Notes: generated by a model from the sequence alone, not told the origin. Positions 1-6,195 are shown, counted from the first letter of the stretch. The stretch is 7,576 nt of DNA from Desulfobacterales bacterium (GCA_022361535.1 JAKSAU010000064.1:1-7576); one strand, 5' to 3'. Program-made: numbers and translations.

Positions 1-1
1 C

Positions 2-280
2 GACTATATCAATTCTCAAAATAATTTTCCGATTGGCCTGAAGAACAAGGGCATCACATATACAAATACCGGCCCGTTTATTCTAAGAAACGGCTGCCGT
101 ATTTTTTACAAAAATACGCCTGATGCCGTCTTCTTAGAACAAACAGGCCTAAGTGCTCAAACGGTAATACCGTCACTTGAGGTTGGGGCCAGAATCTTCA
201 GTGATGGTCGTTTCAGGACGGATCAAATACCTCGGGGTTCACAATATGGGGCAGACGTCCGGCTTCATAAAACCCAATGA
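2..280 (+). CDS. Possible 3' end of an unrecognised gene entering from the left edge
   Basis: One plus-strand frame is open from base 2 to a TGA at 278-280, giving 92 codons with no start codon, so any gene would begin left of the window. The first ~20 codons (an FPIGLKNKGITY-like stretch) have ordinary codon usage. Codons 24-49 run through the palindromic repeat, and the last 68 bp overlap the 3' end of the convergent dehydrogenase. The repeat may therefore have inserted near the end of a gene and supplied a new tail. I recognise no family or motif. The frame may equally be open by chance; 92 codons is moderately unlikely at this G+C but not decisive. Confidence 0.25.
   Translation, partial: DYINSQNNFPIGLKNKGITYTNTGPFILRNGCRIFYKNTPDAVFLEQTGLSAQTVIPSLEVGARIFSDGRFRTDQIPRGSQYGADVRLHKTQ
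71..149 (+). repeat. Imperfect palindrome, copy 1 of a dispersed repeat
   Basis: This 79-bp element folds on itself almost completely. The outer arms 71-89 and 131-149 make 19 continuous pairs, including two G-T pairs. An inner stem CGTATTTTT (98-106) pairs with AAAAATACG (110-118) around a 3-nt loop. Between them are a CGGC/GCCG step and an asymmetric internal loop. The same core occurs in reverse orientation at 4614-4693. It lies 64 bp past the stop codon of the dehydrogenase, so it could shape the 3' end of that transcript. No transposase lies nearby and no convincing target-site duplication flanks it. A MITE-like, REP-like or structured RNA element are all possible. Confidence 0.85.
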
Positions 281-1211
281 TATTCTCCGCTGCCAATCGT
301 GACATATCATCTCTTGATTCCCGTGTACCTGACCCCACATGTGGCAGAATCGAAACATTTTCCATGGAAAGCAGGGGATGATCCGCTGCCATGGGTTCGG
401 GATCAGTCACATCCAGCCCTGCCCCCCATATTTCCTTGGCTTCCAACGCCTCTTGCAGTTCAATTTCATTGTGAATCGGGCCACGGGCTGTATTGATAAA
501 AAGAGCAGTGGATTTCATTGCTTTAAATGCCTTGTGGTCAAATATCCCGCGTGTCTCCGGGCTAAGTACCGAGTGGACCGAGATGACATCACTTGAGGCC
601 AGCAGGCTATTAAATTCTACCCATTTTGCACCTAATTGGGATTCTGCCTGCTTATTCCGGGTGCGGTTATGGTAGATAACTTTCATGTCGTAGGCACCTT
701 GGCATTTTTGGGCCATTCTCATACCAATGCGGCCCATGCCATAAATTCCCAAGGTTTTTCCCTTGAGCTCCATACCCAGATGGCCCCTGGGCCTGAATGC
801 GCCCCATTCCCCTTTTAATATGGATTTATGGTGGAAAAACATTTTCCTGGCAGTGGCAATCATCAACCCGAAAGCGATGTCGGCCGTAGCCTCGGTCATA
901 ACATCCGGGGTAAATCCAACCGGAATACCAGCCGTAGTTGCTGCCCCAATATCGATATTGTCATACCCGACAGCAAACTGGGATATGATATCAATCTGGG
1001 GATTGGCTTGTATAAAGGCCTGATCAATCTGCTCGGTTAAGGTGCAAAAAACCACCTGGTGGTCTTTGGCGCTCGATATGAGCTCCTGTTGGGTCATGGG
1101 TCTTTCCTTTTCCCATAAAGTCAGGTTAAAGCCCTTTTTCTCGAGCATCACCAACCCTTTTTCCGGAAACTTGCGTGTTACCAATATCTTTATTTCCTTG
1201 GGATTTTTCAT
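213..1211 (-). CDS. D-isomer-specific 2-hydroxyacid dehydrogenase (glyoxylate/hydroxypyruvate reductase-like)
   Basis: The 332-residue protein has the usual family length and is a cytoplasmic NAD(P)H-dependent oxidoreductase that interconverts 2-keto acids and D-2-hydroxy acids. The Rossmann motif GMGRIG is at 158-163. The family's catalytic triad is visible as Arg243 (TARG), Glu272 (DPEP) and His291 (LPHVGSGT). At the end of the second Rossmann strand, where NAD enzymes keep an Asp, it has HNRT (181-184). That favours NADP(H) and fits the glyoxylate/hydroxypyruvate reductase branch, but the exact substrate cannot be read from sequence. The ATG at 1209-1211 has an AAGGA site at 1220-1224 with 8-nt spacing. 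This site overlaps the stop codon of the upstream methyltransferase (1223-1225), so the two are probably translated in a coupled way. It is the last gene of a three-gene minus-strand unit. Confidence 0.93.
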   Translation of the reverse strand: MKNPKEIKILVTRKFPEKGLVMLEKKGFNLTLWEKERPMTQQELISSAKDHQVVFCTLTEQIDQAFIQANPQIDIISQFAVGYDNIDIGAATTAGIPVGFTPDVMTEATADIAFGLMIATARKMFFHHKSILKGEWGAFRPRGHLGMELKGKTLGIYGMGRIGMRMAQKCQGAYDMKVIYHNRTRNKQAESQLGAKWVEFNSLLASSDVISVHSVLSPETRGIFDHKAFKAMKSTALFINTARGPIHNEIELQEALEAKEIWGAGLDVTDPEPMAADHPLLSMENVSILPHVGSGTRESRDDMSRLAAENIIGFYEAGRLPHIVNPEVFDPS

Positions 1212-1222
1212 GTTGTTTTTCC

Positions 1223-1906
1223 TTATTCAAAACCGGGTTTACTTCCCGAATACACGACAAAATTTAAATATTTATACCAGCAATTAATCCTCAGAAATCC
1301 TGCCGTCTCCATCCAGGTTAGCTGATCATTTAAGGTGGACATTTTATCTTCTTTCATCCTTTCTTTTGCCCCGTCCATCTCTTGGTCTGTAACGCCAGCT
1401 TCCCTTATAAGACGGAACCACCACTGCCTGTAAAAAGAATCAATCTCATCTGTTTGCCCCAGCGCCTGGTCGGCATTAATGAAGATCCCCCCAGGAGATA
1501 TGTGGTCAAAACTTTTTGAAAACAACGTCTTTTTTTCTTCATGGTCAAGATGATGGATGGACAAGGCAGAAATAACCACGTCAAACATGCCCTTTGGGAA
1601 ATCCTTGCGGTAATCGGCAACAATGAACTCGATATCAGCCGGAGTCTCTTTAAATCGTATTCTGGCCTGGTCCAGCATATCCTCTGAAATATCGGCGAGC
1701 GTAATTTTCGCATTGGGAAATTTTCGGATCACCATGGCAGAAAGCAGACCCGTTCCTGCACCAAGATCCAGAATTTTCAACGGGGTGTCCCTTTGCGGAA
1801 TCAACCCCACAGCCATGTTGTAAAAATCATCAAAACACGGGATAAACTGCCGCCGGGTCTGATCATAAACCATGGCATATTTACTGAATGCAGCTTCTAC
1901 ACTCAC
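1223..1906 (-). CDS. Class I SAM-dependent methyltransferase
   Basis: The 227-residue cytoplasmic protein has a typical class I methyltransferase core. Motif I, LDLGAGTG, is at 46-53 and binds the methionine part of SAM. The acidic ribose-binding residue is Asp72 (ADISEDM), Asp98 follows strand three, and SIHHL (116-120) is motif IV-like. The C-terminal part (about 150-224, ending NFVVYSGSK) is a cap typical of small-molecule or unknown-substrate members, and no substrate can be assigned. Translation probably begins at GTG (1904-1906). An AAGGAG at 1917-1922 sits 10 nt upstream, and the first ATG in frame would be 11 codons further in. It lies 34 bp after the GNAT gene and 11 bp before the dehydrogenase on the same strand, indicating an operon. 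Confidence 0.9.
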   Translation of the reverse strand: MSVEAAFSKYAMVYDQTRRQFIPCFDDFYNMAVGLIPQRDTPLKILDLGAGTGLLSAMVIRKFPNAKITLADISEDMLDQARIRFKETPADIEFIVADYRKDFPKGMFDVVISALSIHHLDHEEKKTLFSKSFDHISPGGIFINADQALGQTDEIDSFYRQWWFRLIREAGVTDQEMDGAKERMKEDKMSTLNDQLTWMETAGFLRINCWYKYLNFVVYSGSKPGFE

Positions 1907-1940
1907 TTGTCTTTTGCTCCTTTTTTATATTCCACAAATT

Positions 1941-2435
1941 TTACCGCAGATCACAGGTCATGAACTGAACATCAAAGGGAAGGTGGTCAAATGTTTTGGT
2001 TCCCGAAGGAATAAATCCCAGGCCGGCATACCAGTCTCTTAATATTGTGTGAGCCTTGATGATGCCGATACTCACATTGTTTTTCTGATCTTCTTTTGCA
2101 AGGGTCAGAATATGGTGAACCAGGGCTTGGCCCACTCCTAAATTCTGATAGTCAGGTAAAACAGCAAGGCGGTTCAAATAAGCAAGGCCCGGCTCCGGGC
2201 TTTCATAGGCAACACAGCCGACTTTGAGTCCGATCCTTTCGCCGATAAAATACCGTTCCCCCCGGTCCATACCAGCTCTAATCCAGTCAGGAGTGCACAA
2301 AGACGGATGAGACGGGGCATTGTCCCTCGTCAATGCAAACTGCTTTGCCACAGGAATATTGGCGAGCTTTACAATCTCACTGATGGCACCGGTATCTGAA
2401 TACGAAGCTTGTTCAATGTTTATTTTAAGACTCAT
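1941..2435 (-). CDS. GNAT-family N-acetyltransferase
   Basis: The 164-residue protein is a single GNAT domain, the family that transfers an acetyl group from acetyl-CoA to an amine. Motif A spans about 86-110 (LNRLAVLPDYQ, then the pyrophosphate-binding QNLGVG at 97-102). Motif B is LRDWYAGLGF (132-141), the usual end of the CoA pocket. The acceptor is unknown: small molecule, peptide or protein are all possible. The ATG at 2433-2435 is preceded only by a weak AAGGT about 13 nt away, so initiation may be inefficient. It is the first gene of the minus-strand unit leading to the methyltransferase and dehydrogenase, and any promoter must lie in the 125-bp gap before the divergent pseudouridine synthase. 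I found no convincing -35/-10 pair there. Confidence 0.9.
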   Translation of the reverse strand: MSLKINIEQASYSDTGAISEIVKLANIPVAKQFALTRDNAPSHPSLCTPDWIRAGMDRGERYFIGERIGLKVGCVAYESPEPGLAYLNRLAVLPDYQNLGVGQALVHHILTLAKEDQKNNVSIGIIKAHTILRDWYAGLGFIPSGTKTFDHLPFDVQFMTCDLR

Positions 2436-2454
2436 TTCAAATTTTTTACCTTAA

Positions 2455-2715
2455 GCTCCGGGAAAAAGTCCAGTTGATTTTGGCTTAAATTCAAGGAAGA
2501 AGAAAAATTCAACCGGAGGTATATATCTAAAATTCCGAGGATTTAATTTTTTCTCTGACGATGAAGTTGAGTCAAAAGACTTTTTTGAGATGGCTTCAAA
2601 TAAATACCTACCGAAAATATCAACAGAATTATTTTCTCCAATCTGCTATAACCCAGAAAAAACCACAATTAAAAATAACCCTGCCAGAAAGTATGCCGTT
2701 CATGAACCTTATTAA
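2455..2715 (+). other. Start-less open frame overlapping the 5' end of the pseudouridine synthase
   Basis: This frame is open for 86 codons after a TAA at 2452-2454 and ends at TAA 2713-2715. It has no ATG, GTG or TTG until the ATG at 2590, so it is not a normal gene. Its translation is nonetheless balanced and protein-like, with an IYLKFRGFNFFSDDEVE stretch followed by KDFFEMASNKYLPK. It overlaps the first 155 nt of the pseudouridine synthase reading frame in another register. It could be a 5'-truncated gene remnant, the trace of a frameshift, or chance. A strong but orphan GGAGGT at 2515-2520 lies inside it with no start codon at a usable distance. I cannot assign a family. Confidence 0.25.
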
Positions 2716-3427
2716 AGAAGGGTCCGATAACTCAAACAACGCTATAGATATTCCGATTGTTGACAAAGGAAAAGGATGGGTCTGTGTTGAAAAACCAGGT
2801 GGTATAAGCATTCACAATGAACCGGGTAAAGATCTGATCTCTTTGTTGAAAAAACAAATAGCGGACACGATTCGGGGTAGAATTATCCAACCGGTTCATC
2901 GTCTGGATAAAGAGACTTCAGGCTTGCTGCTTCTGGCATTAGATCAAAAGACATTGGTCCGGCTGTCCGAACTTTTTGCTTCAGGAAAAGTCAAAAAGAA
3001 ATACAAAGCCCTTGTTCACGGAAATTTTGACATGTCAAAGCCAGCTCAAACAAACGCCTGGGAGTTTCCATTATCCAAACAATCCGGCGGCAGGTCAAAC
3101 CCTGGCGGAAAAGGAAAAAAAGTTACTGCACATACCCGATATACCGTCATAAAACAGACACCCCATTATGCCCTTCTGGATATAACACTTCTCACCGGCC
3201 GAAAGCATCAAATCCGTCGCCATGCAAAAATGTCCGGCCACCCGATTGCCGGTGACACTCGGTACAGCTCAGCCCGGGCCATTGCATTCTTACGGGAAAA
3301 AAGAGGGTTTACAGGCATGGGCCTGCATTCTTACTTCCTTGAATTTAATGACAACGGACAAACCGTCACCCTTGAATTGAAAACCCTGCCCCTTTCCATG
3401 GAAAAACTGTTAAATGAAGACCGATAG
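2561..3427 (+). CDS. RluA-family pseudouridine synthase (TruC-like)
   Basis: The protein isomerises uridine to pseudouridine in structured RNA. From the longest start it is 288 residues. Family motifs appear in order: KPGGISIH (78-85), the catalytic motif HRLDKETSG (113-121) with nucleophile Asp116, KKYKALVHG (146-154), and LTGRKHQIRRHAKMSGHPIAGD (211-232). The HQIRRH form resembles the tRNA U65 enzyme TruC more than RluA or RluC, which have H-Q-I/L-R-V-H. The RNA target remains inferred. There is no S4 domain. The ATG at 2561 has no ribosome site, and residues 1-47 are Gln/Lys-rich and look unlike the rest. Internal ATGs at 2693 and 2702 would give 244- or 241-residue proteins that start close to the catalytic domain, as TruC does. 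The gene converges on the DUF1566 gene with 23 bp between, without a visible terminator. Confidence 0.88.
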   Translation: MKLSQKTFLRWLQINTYRKYQQNYFLQSAITQKKPQLKITLPESMPFMNLIKEGSDNSNNAIDIPIVDKGKGWVCVEKPGGISIHNEPGKDLISLLKKQIADTIRGRIIQPVHRLDKETSGLLLLALDQKTLVRLSELFASGKVKKKYKALVHGNFDMSKPAQTNAWEFPLSKQSGGRSNPGGKGKKVTAHTRYTVIKQTPHYALLDITLLTGRKHQIRRHAKMSGHPIAGDTRYSSARAIAFLREKRGFTGMGLHSYFLEFNDNGQTVTLELKTLPLSMEKLLNEDR

Positions 3428-3450
3428 GTTTAAGGTAAAGTCACCAAAGA

Positions 3451-3975
3451 CTAAGGGGTCAAATCCCTTACCGGAATAACCCGGTTTCCAATGGTGTTGG
3501 ATTTATGATGCCACATGCTGCCGCCTGAAACTTTTTTCATAAACGGGTAACTGGCCGGACGGGTACCGTTATCCTGAAGTGCCCAGGGACAGCAGCAGGT
3601 CAGATTGAAAAACGGATGGATCTCGTAATTTCCAGAGCAACCGTCCCCCGGTGGTGTTGTATTGCTTGTATCCCTTCTTAAAAGCGTCTCAAGTTCCCGG
3701 ATATCGGGAAACCGCCAGTCATCAAACCCACCTAGCCGAAATGTTTTTACATACACCCTTGCCTGGTCCATGGAAATTTTGCCGCCGTTATCAGCAGCCG
3801 CCCACATCAAATTCAAGTGTGTATCCACCACAATACCTGTATCGTATTTTATGAATCTTTTGTCCCTTGCTGTTACATTGCCGTAACCATTATCACTTGA
3901 AAAACTCTTATCCGCCGAAATAACCAGAGAAATAAAAAGGAAAACACCCAAGAGGGTTAATTTTAAATGATACAT
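3451..3975 (-). CDS. Exported DUF1566-domain protein
   Basis: I chose the ATG at 3973-3975 because a GGAGGT sits at 3981-3986 with 5-nt spacing. A start nine codons upstream (4002) lacks this. The 174-residue product opens with a signal peptide: a Lys, a hydrophobic run about 7-20, and possible cleavage near residue 21 (no lipobox). This predicts export to the periplasm or beyond. The mature part matches DUF1566 (Lcl C-terminal-like, a C-type-lectin-like fold): DTGIVVDTHLNLMWAA (45-60), then LGGFDDWRFPDIRELETLL (81-99), ending in RVIPVR (165-170). Its function is unknown. Unusual is a cysteine set at 113 and 127-129 (three in a row) in the insert, suggesting disulphides or metal binding. It lies 52 bp after the DUF2284 gene on the same strand and is probably co-transcribed. 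Confidence 0.82.
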   Translation of the reverse strand: MYHLKLTLLGVFLFISLVISADKSFSSDNGYGNVTARDKRFIKYDTGIVVDTHLNLMWAAADNGGKISMDQARVYVKTFRLGGFDDWRFPDIRELETLLRRDTSNTTPPGDGCSGNYEIHPFFNLTCCCPWALQDNGTRPASYPFMKKVSGGSMWHHKSNTIGNRVIPVRDLTP

Positions 3976-4027
3976 AAGCCACCTCCCTATCTTAGACTCC
4001 AAGATTATTTATGCCTAAAACGATTTA

Positions 4028-4528
4028 TCAGTCAATCATTACAAAAGCATATCGGTTCGGCACCTCTTTTTTGGATTGCAACGGAGCACAAGGCAGTCCC
4101 AGGTTCCGTACAGTCCGGTACATATCCACTCCAAAGCTCTGGTCACATGGCCGCATCTTAAAAGGCGTGGGACAGGGCCTGCCCACATCTACACTGCAAT
4201 TTTTACACACATGACAGCAGTTAAGGGATGAGGCCAGGTAAAACCCATCCAGAAACGCAGCCCGTTCAATTTTTCTTGCGGTTCTACTCAATGTCACAAG
4301 ATCGTGATGGTGAATCAAAAGAATCTGTTTATAACTGTGGACAGTCTCTTTAGCCTCTTCAAAACTCAAGCCCCGGGTACCGCACTTAATCCTGTTAGGT
4401 TCGAACTGATCCTCACACCCCCATTTGCACTTTAAGATTACCCTGCGGTCAAAAACAATATCATCCGGAGCAATGACCTTTGCATGCTGTGCATCGTTTT
4501 CCAGGGCCAGTTTAATATATCTATCCAT
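4028..4528 (-). CDS. DUF2284 cysteine-rich putative metal-binding protein
   Basis: The start at 4526-4528 is chosen for the AAGGAG at 4535-4540 with 6-nt spacing. An upstream ATG (4577-4579) would add 17 residues without support. The 166-residue cytoplasmic protein follows the DUF2284 plan: an N-terminal cysteine group (Cys34, Cys38, Cys49), ARKIERAAFLDGFYLA (84-99), a second group (Cys104, 105, 108, 111, 119, 128), and FGVDMYRTVRNLGLP (132-146). The family is predicted to bind metal, perhaps an iron-sulphur cluster, but has no proven reaction. Two conserved family spots differ from the pattern I remember: the usual CPP after the first cysteine pair is CGTRG here, and the RPSMEA stretch is RPCDQS. 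It leads the pair with the exported DUF1566 gene, and the divergent LysR gene starts 279 bp away. Confidence 0.82.
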   Translation of the reverse strand: MDRYIKLALENDAQHAKVIAPDDIVFDRRVILKCKWGCEDQFEPNRIKCGTRGLSFEEAKETVHSYKQILLIHHHDLVTLSRTARKIERAAFLDGFYLASSLNCCHVCKNCSVDVGRPCPTPFKMRPCDQSFGVDMYRTVRNLGLPCAPLQSKKEVPNRYAFVMID

Positions 4529-4613
4529 CGACTTCTCCTTTTTTCTCAGGTTATTGCAGACAAAAGATTCTATGAACATGTTTCAAGACTGAGACATTTC
4601 GTTTTGCCAACTA

Positions 4614-4693
4614 GGCTCATTTGTCCTGAAAAAAAGGCATCAGACGTATTTTTTATTAAAAAATACGGCAGCCGTTTTCGGGATAAATGAGTC
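4614..4693 (-). repeat. Imperfect palindrome, copy 2 of a dispersed repeat
   Basis: This 80-bp element is the second copy of the repeat at 71-149, in the opposite orientation. The outer arms 4614-4632 and 4675-4693 form 19 continuous pairs, including three G-T pairs. The inner stem CGTATTTTTT (4645-4654) pairs with AAAAAATACG (4658-4667) around a 3-nt loop. GGC/GCC (4636-4638 and 4671-4673) flank an asymmetric internal loop, ATCAGA against GCA. The core is almost the same as copy 1, while the outer arms differ but still pair. It lies between the divergent DUF2284 and LysR genes, upstream of the predicted LysR promoter, so it could enter the leader of either transcript or act as a boundary. 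Confidence 0.85.
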
Positions 4694-4724
4694 AGCATTT
4701 TTATATACCGAGCCTCTTAAACGC

Positions 4725-4766
4725 ATTTGACTTTATATTCACAGATCGGTTACTATCAGGTCAAAT
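4725..4766. promoter_or_regulatory. Possible operator: 7-bp inverted repeat around the LysR promoter
   Basis: ATTTGAC at 4725-4731 is the exact reverse complement of GTCAAAT at 4760-4766, with 28 bp between. The left half overlaps the predicted -35 element and the right half lies just past the -10 element. LysR-type regulators commonly repress their own genes by binding near their promoter, so this is a reasonable autoregulatory site. A 7-bp match at this distance can arise by chance, and I saw no clear T-N11-A box. Confidence 0.2.
4727..4756 (+). promoter_or_regulatory. Predicted sigma-70-type promoter for the LysR gene
   Basis: TTGACT (4727-4732) matches the -35 consensus at five of six positions. 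TACTAT (4751-4756) matches the -10 at four of six, including the key first T-A and last A-T. The spacer is 18 bp. It would give a leader of about 45 nt before the ATG at 4808. It is read from sequence only. Confidence 0.4.
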
Positions 4767-4807
4767 AATTAATTTTGATCCCATCCATCACAAAAAGAGA
4801 TGTCAAT

Positions 4808-5698
4808 ATGGAAATCAGCCACCTCAAAGTGTTTCTTGCCGTGTCCGAACTTGGTACGGTCTCAGATGCTGCCCGGCAGCTCAACTGCGTCCAGTCAAAC
4901 GTTACCGCACGGATAAAAAACCTGGAAAGTGAACTGGGGCTCGAATTGTTTTACCGTAAACCACGCGGCATGGTCGCCACGCCTGCGGGCCGGATGCTGA
5001 TAAACTATGCCAGAAAAATTATTCATTTAGAAAAAGAGGCCAAAAAGATACTCACCGACAGCAATTCCGTTCAAGGGTCCCTTATCGTTGGTGCATTCGA
5101 ATCTGTAGCTGCCGTCCGTTTCCCTGTTATTCTCGCCCGCTTCCACCGCATCTACCCCCAGGTGGATCTGTCTTTAATCACCGCTTCCAGTACCGAGCTT
5201 TGCAGAAAAGTGCTCGACTATCAAATTGATGGCGCCTTTGTTTCCGATGCATACAAGCAGGCTGGTCTGGATTATGCACCGGCATTTTATGAAAAACTGG
5301 TGTTGGTCTGCCCTGCTGGTAAACCCCCTGAAGAAACAGCTCAGAAAAAAGGTGTTTTAGTCTTCCCTAAACCGTGTGCATATCGGGAAAGGCTTGAGCA
5401 GTGGTTTGAGATCAGCGGCCTGACGCTTAAAAAGAAAATGGAACTGGGTACTGTAGACGGTATGATGAAATGCGTAGCTGCCGGCATGGGCATGGGTGTC
5501 CTACCGCTGACCACTGTAGAAAGCGCAATATCCCTTAACACCGTATCAATTTATCCGTTGGGAAAAGATCTGGAATCGGTTCCCATCATGTTTGTAAAAC
5601 GGAAAGACACACTCATTTCCAACCCGCTTGAATCATTTATAAAGGTACTCACCGATCTGAAAACAGAGTTGTTTGACCCAAAACTGAAAAGTGCATGA
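4808..5698 (+). CDS. LysR-type transcriptional regulator
   Basis: The ATG at 4808 gives a 296-residue protein starting MEISHLKVFLAV, the normal start of this family. A TTG at 4775 would add 11 residues and is less likely. The N-terminal winged helix-turn-helix covers about 3-62, with the recognition helix near 29-40 (QSNVTARIKNLE) and the typical LFYRKPRGMVATPAG wing at 47-61. A linker helix follows at about 63-86, then the two-lobed effector-binding domain (about 90-285). Cys190 in VFPKPCAYRERLE (185-197) sits where related regulators have a GCxYR motif. The effector is unknown. A weak GAGAT lies before the ATG. By position, likely targets are its own promoter and the divergent DUF2284/DUF1566 pair, which is inference only. 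It converges on the YjbQ gene with 18 bp between. Confidence 0.92.
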   Translation: MEISHLKVFLAVSELGTVSDAARQLNCVQSNVTARIKNLESELGLELFYRKPRGMVATPAGRMLINYARKIIHLEKEAKKILTDSNSVQGSLIVGAFESVAAVRFPVILARFHRIYPQVDLSLITASSTELCRKVLDYQIDGAFVSDAYKQAGLDYAPAFYEKLVLVCPAGKPPEETAQKKGVLVFPKPCAYRERLEQWFEISGLTLKKKMELGTVDGMMKCVAAGMGMGVLPLTTVESAISLNTVSIYPLGKDLESVPIMFVKRKDTLISNPLESFIKVLTDLKTELFDPKLKSA

Positions 5699-5716
5699 GT
5701 GAACTTGACCTGTAGT

Positions 5717-6109
5717 CTAACCTGCCATTATCTTTACATTCACCCGGCGGGTCCTTGGACCGTCAAATTCACAGAAAAAGATCCCCTGCCAGGTTCCCAG
5801 AACAAGCTGTCCTCCTTCTAAAGGGATAATTTCGGACGGGCCGAACAGGCTGACCTTTATATGGGCGGCAGAATTTCCCTCCATATGCCTGAAATTGTCA
5901 TCCCACGGAATCACCTTGTTTATGCAGGAAAGGATATCCGCTTCAACGGCCGGATCTGCATTCTCATTAATGGTGATGGCCCCTGTGGTATGCATGGAAT
6001 ACACATGGACAAGTCCGTCTTTTATCCCTGACTGTTGTACAATTTCCCTGACCTGGGAAGTGACATCGATCATTTGGGTGCGTGAACCGGTTTTAACTGA
6101 AAACTGCAT
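5717..6109 (-). CDS. yjbQ: YjbQ / UPF0047 family protein
   Basis: The 130-residue protein is a full-length single-domain member of UPF0047 (YjbQ). Its hallmarks are HTTGAITINENADPAVEADI (40-59), HMEGNSAAHIKVSLFGPSEI (75-94) and GTWQGIFFCEFDGPRTRRV (105-123). His40, His75 and His83 and nearby acids form the likely active-site or metal-binding cluster of this trimeric fold. Family members have been reported to show weak thiamine-phosphate synthase activity, but the true role is unsettled. No thiamine gene is nearby, so the context does not help. The ATG (6107-6109) has an AAGGAG at 6115-6120, 5 nt away. It lies downstream of transketolase on the same strand, but a hairpin terminator separates them, so it probably has its own promoter or relies on read-through. 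Confidence 0.9.
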   Translation of the reverse strand: MQFSVKTGSRTQMIDVTSQVREIVQQSGIKDGLVHVYSMHTTGAITINENADPAVEADILSCINKVIPWDDNFRHMEGNSAAHIKVSLFGPSEIIPLEGGQLVLGTWQGIFFCEFDGPRTRRVNVKIMAG

Positions 6110-6147
6110 CTTCCCTCCTTTGGTTTCCCTGGTTCAAACCAAAATAC

Positions 6148-6195
6148 AAAGGCCGACACAGGCCATCCATAGATGATCTGTGCCGGCCTTTTTGG
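6148..6195 (-). terminator. Hairpin terminator of the transketolase gene
   Basis: AAAGGCCGACACAG (6148-6161) pairs with CTGTGCCGGCCTTT (6178-6191), 13 of 14 pairs with one A-C mismatch and a 16-nt loop. On the minus strand the stem is followed by a T-rich stretch (CCTTTGTATTTTGG). On the plus strand it ends in TTTTT, so it might work both ways. It starts 28 bp after the transketolase stop codon and ends before the ribosome site of the YjbQ gene. Confidence 0.75.

Noticed and set aside
3428..3450. Search for a terminator between the convergent pseudouridine synthase and DUF1566 genes
   Set aside because: No stem with a T-run is present in the 23-bp gap. None is visible in the 18-bp gap at 5699-5716 either.
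4484..4690. Plus-strand frame of 68 codons running through palindrome copy 2
   Set aside because: It starts antisense to the DUF2284 gene, ends in the repeat, has no ribosome site, and the equivalent frame is not kept in copy 1.
4775..4807. TTG start for the LysR regulator
   Set aside because: It adds 11 residues before the conserved family start (MEISHLKVFL). The ATG at 4808 gives the usual length.
6122..6140. Small inverted repeat GGTTT...AAACC before the YjbQ gene
   Set aside because: Only five base pairs. It is too short to treat as an operator or hairpin.
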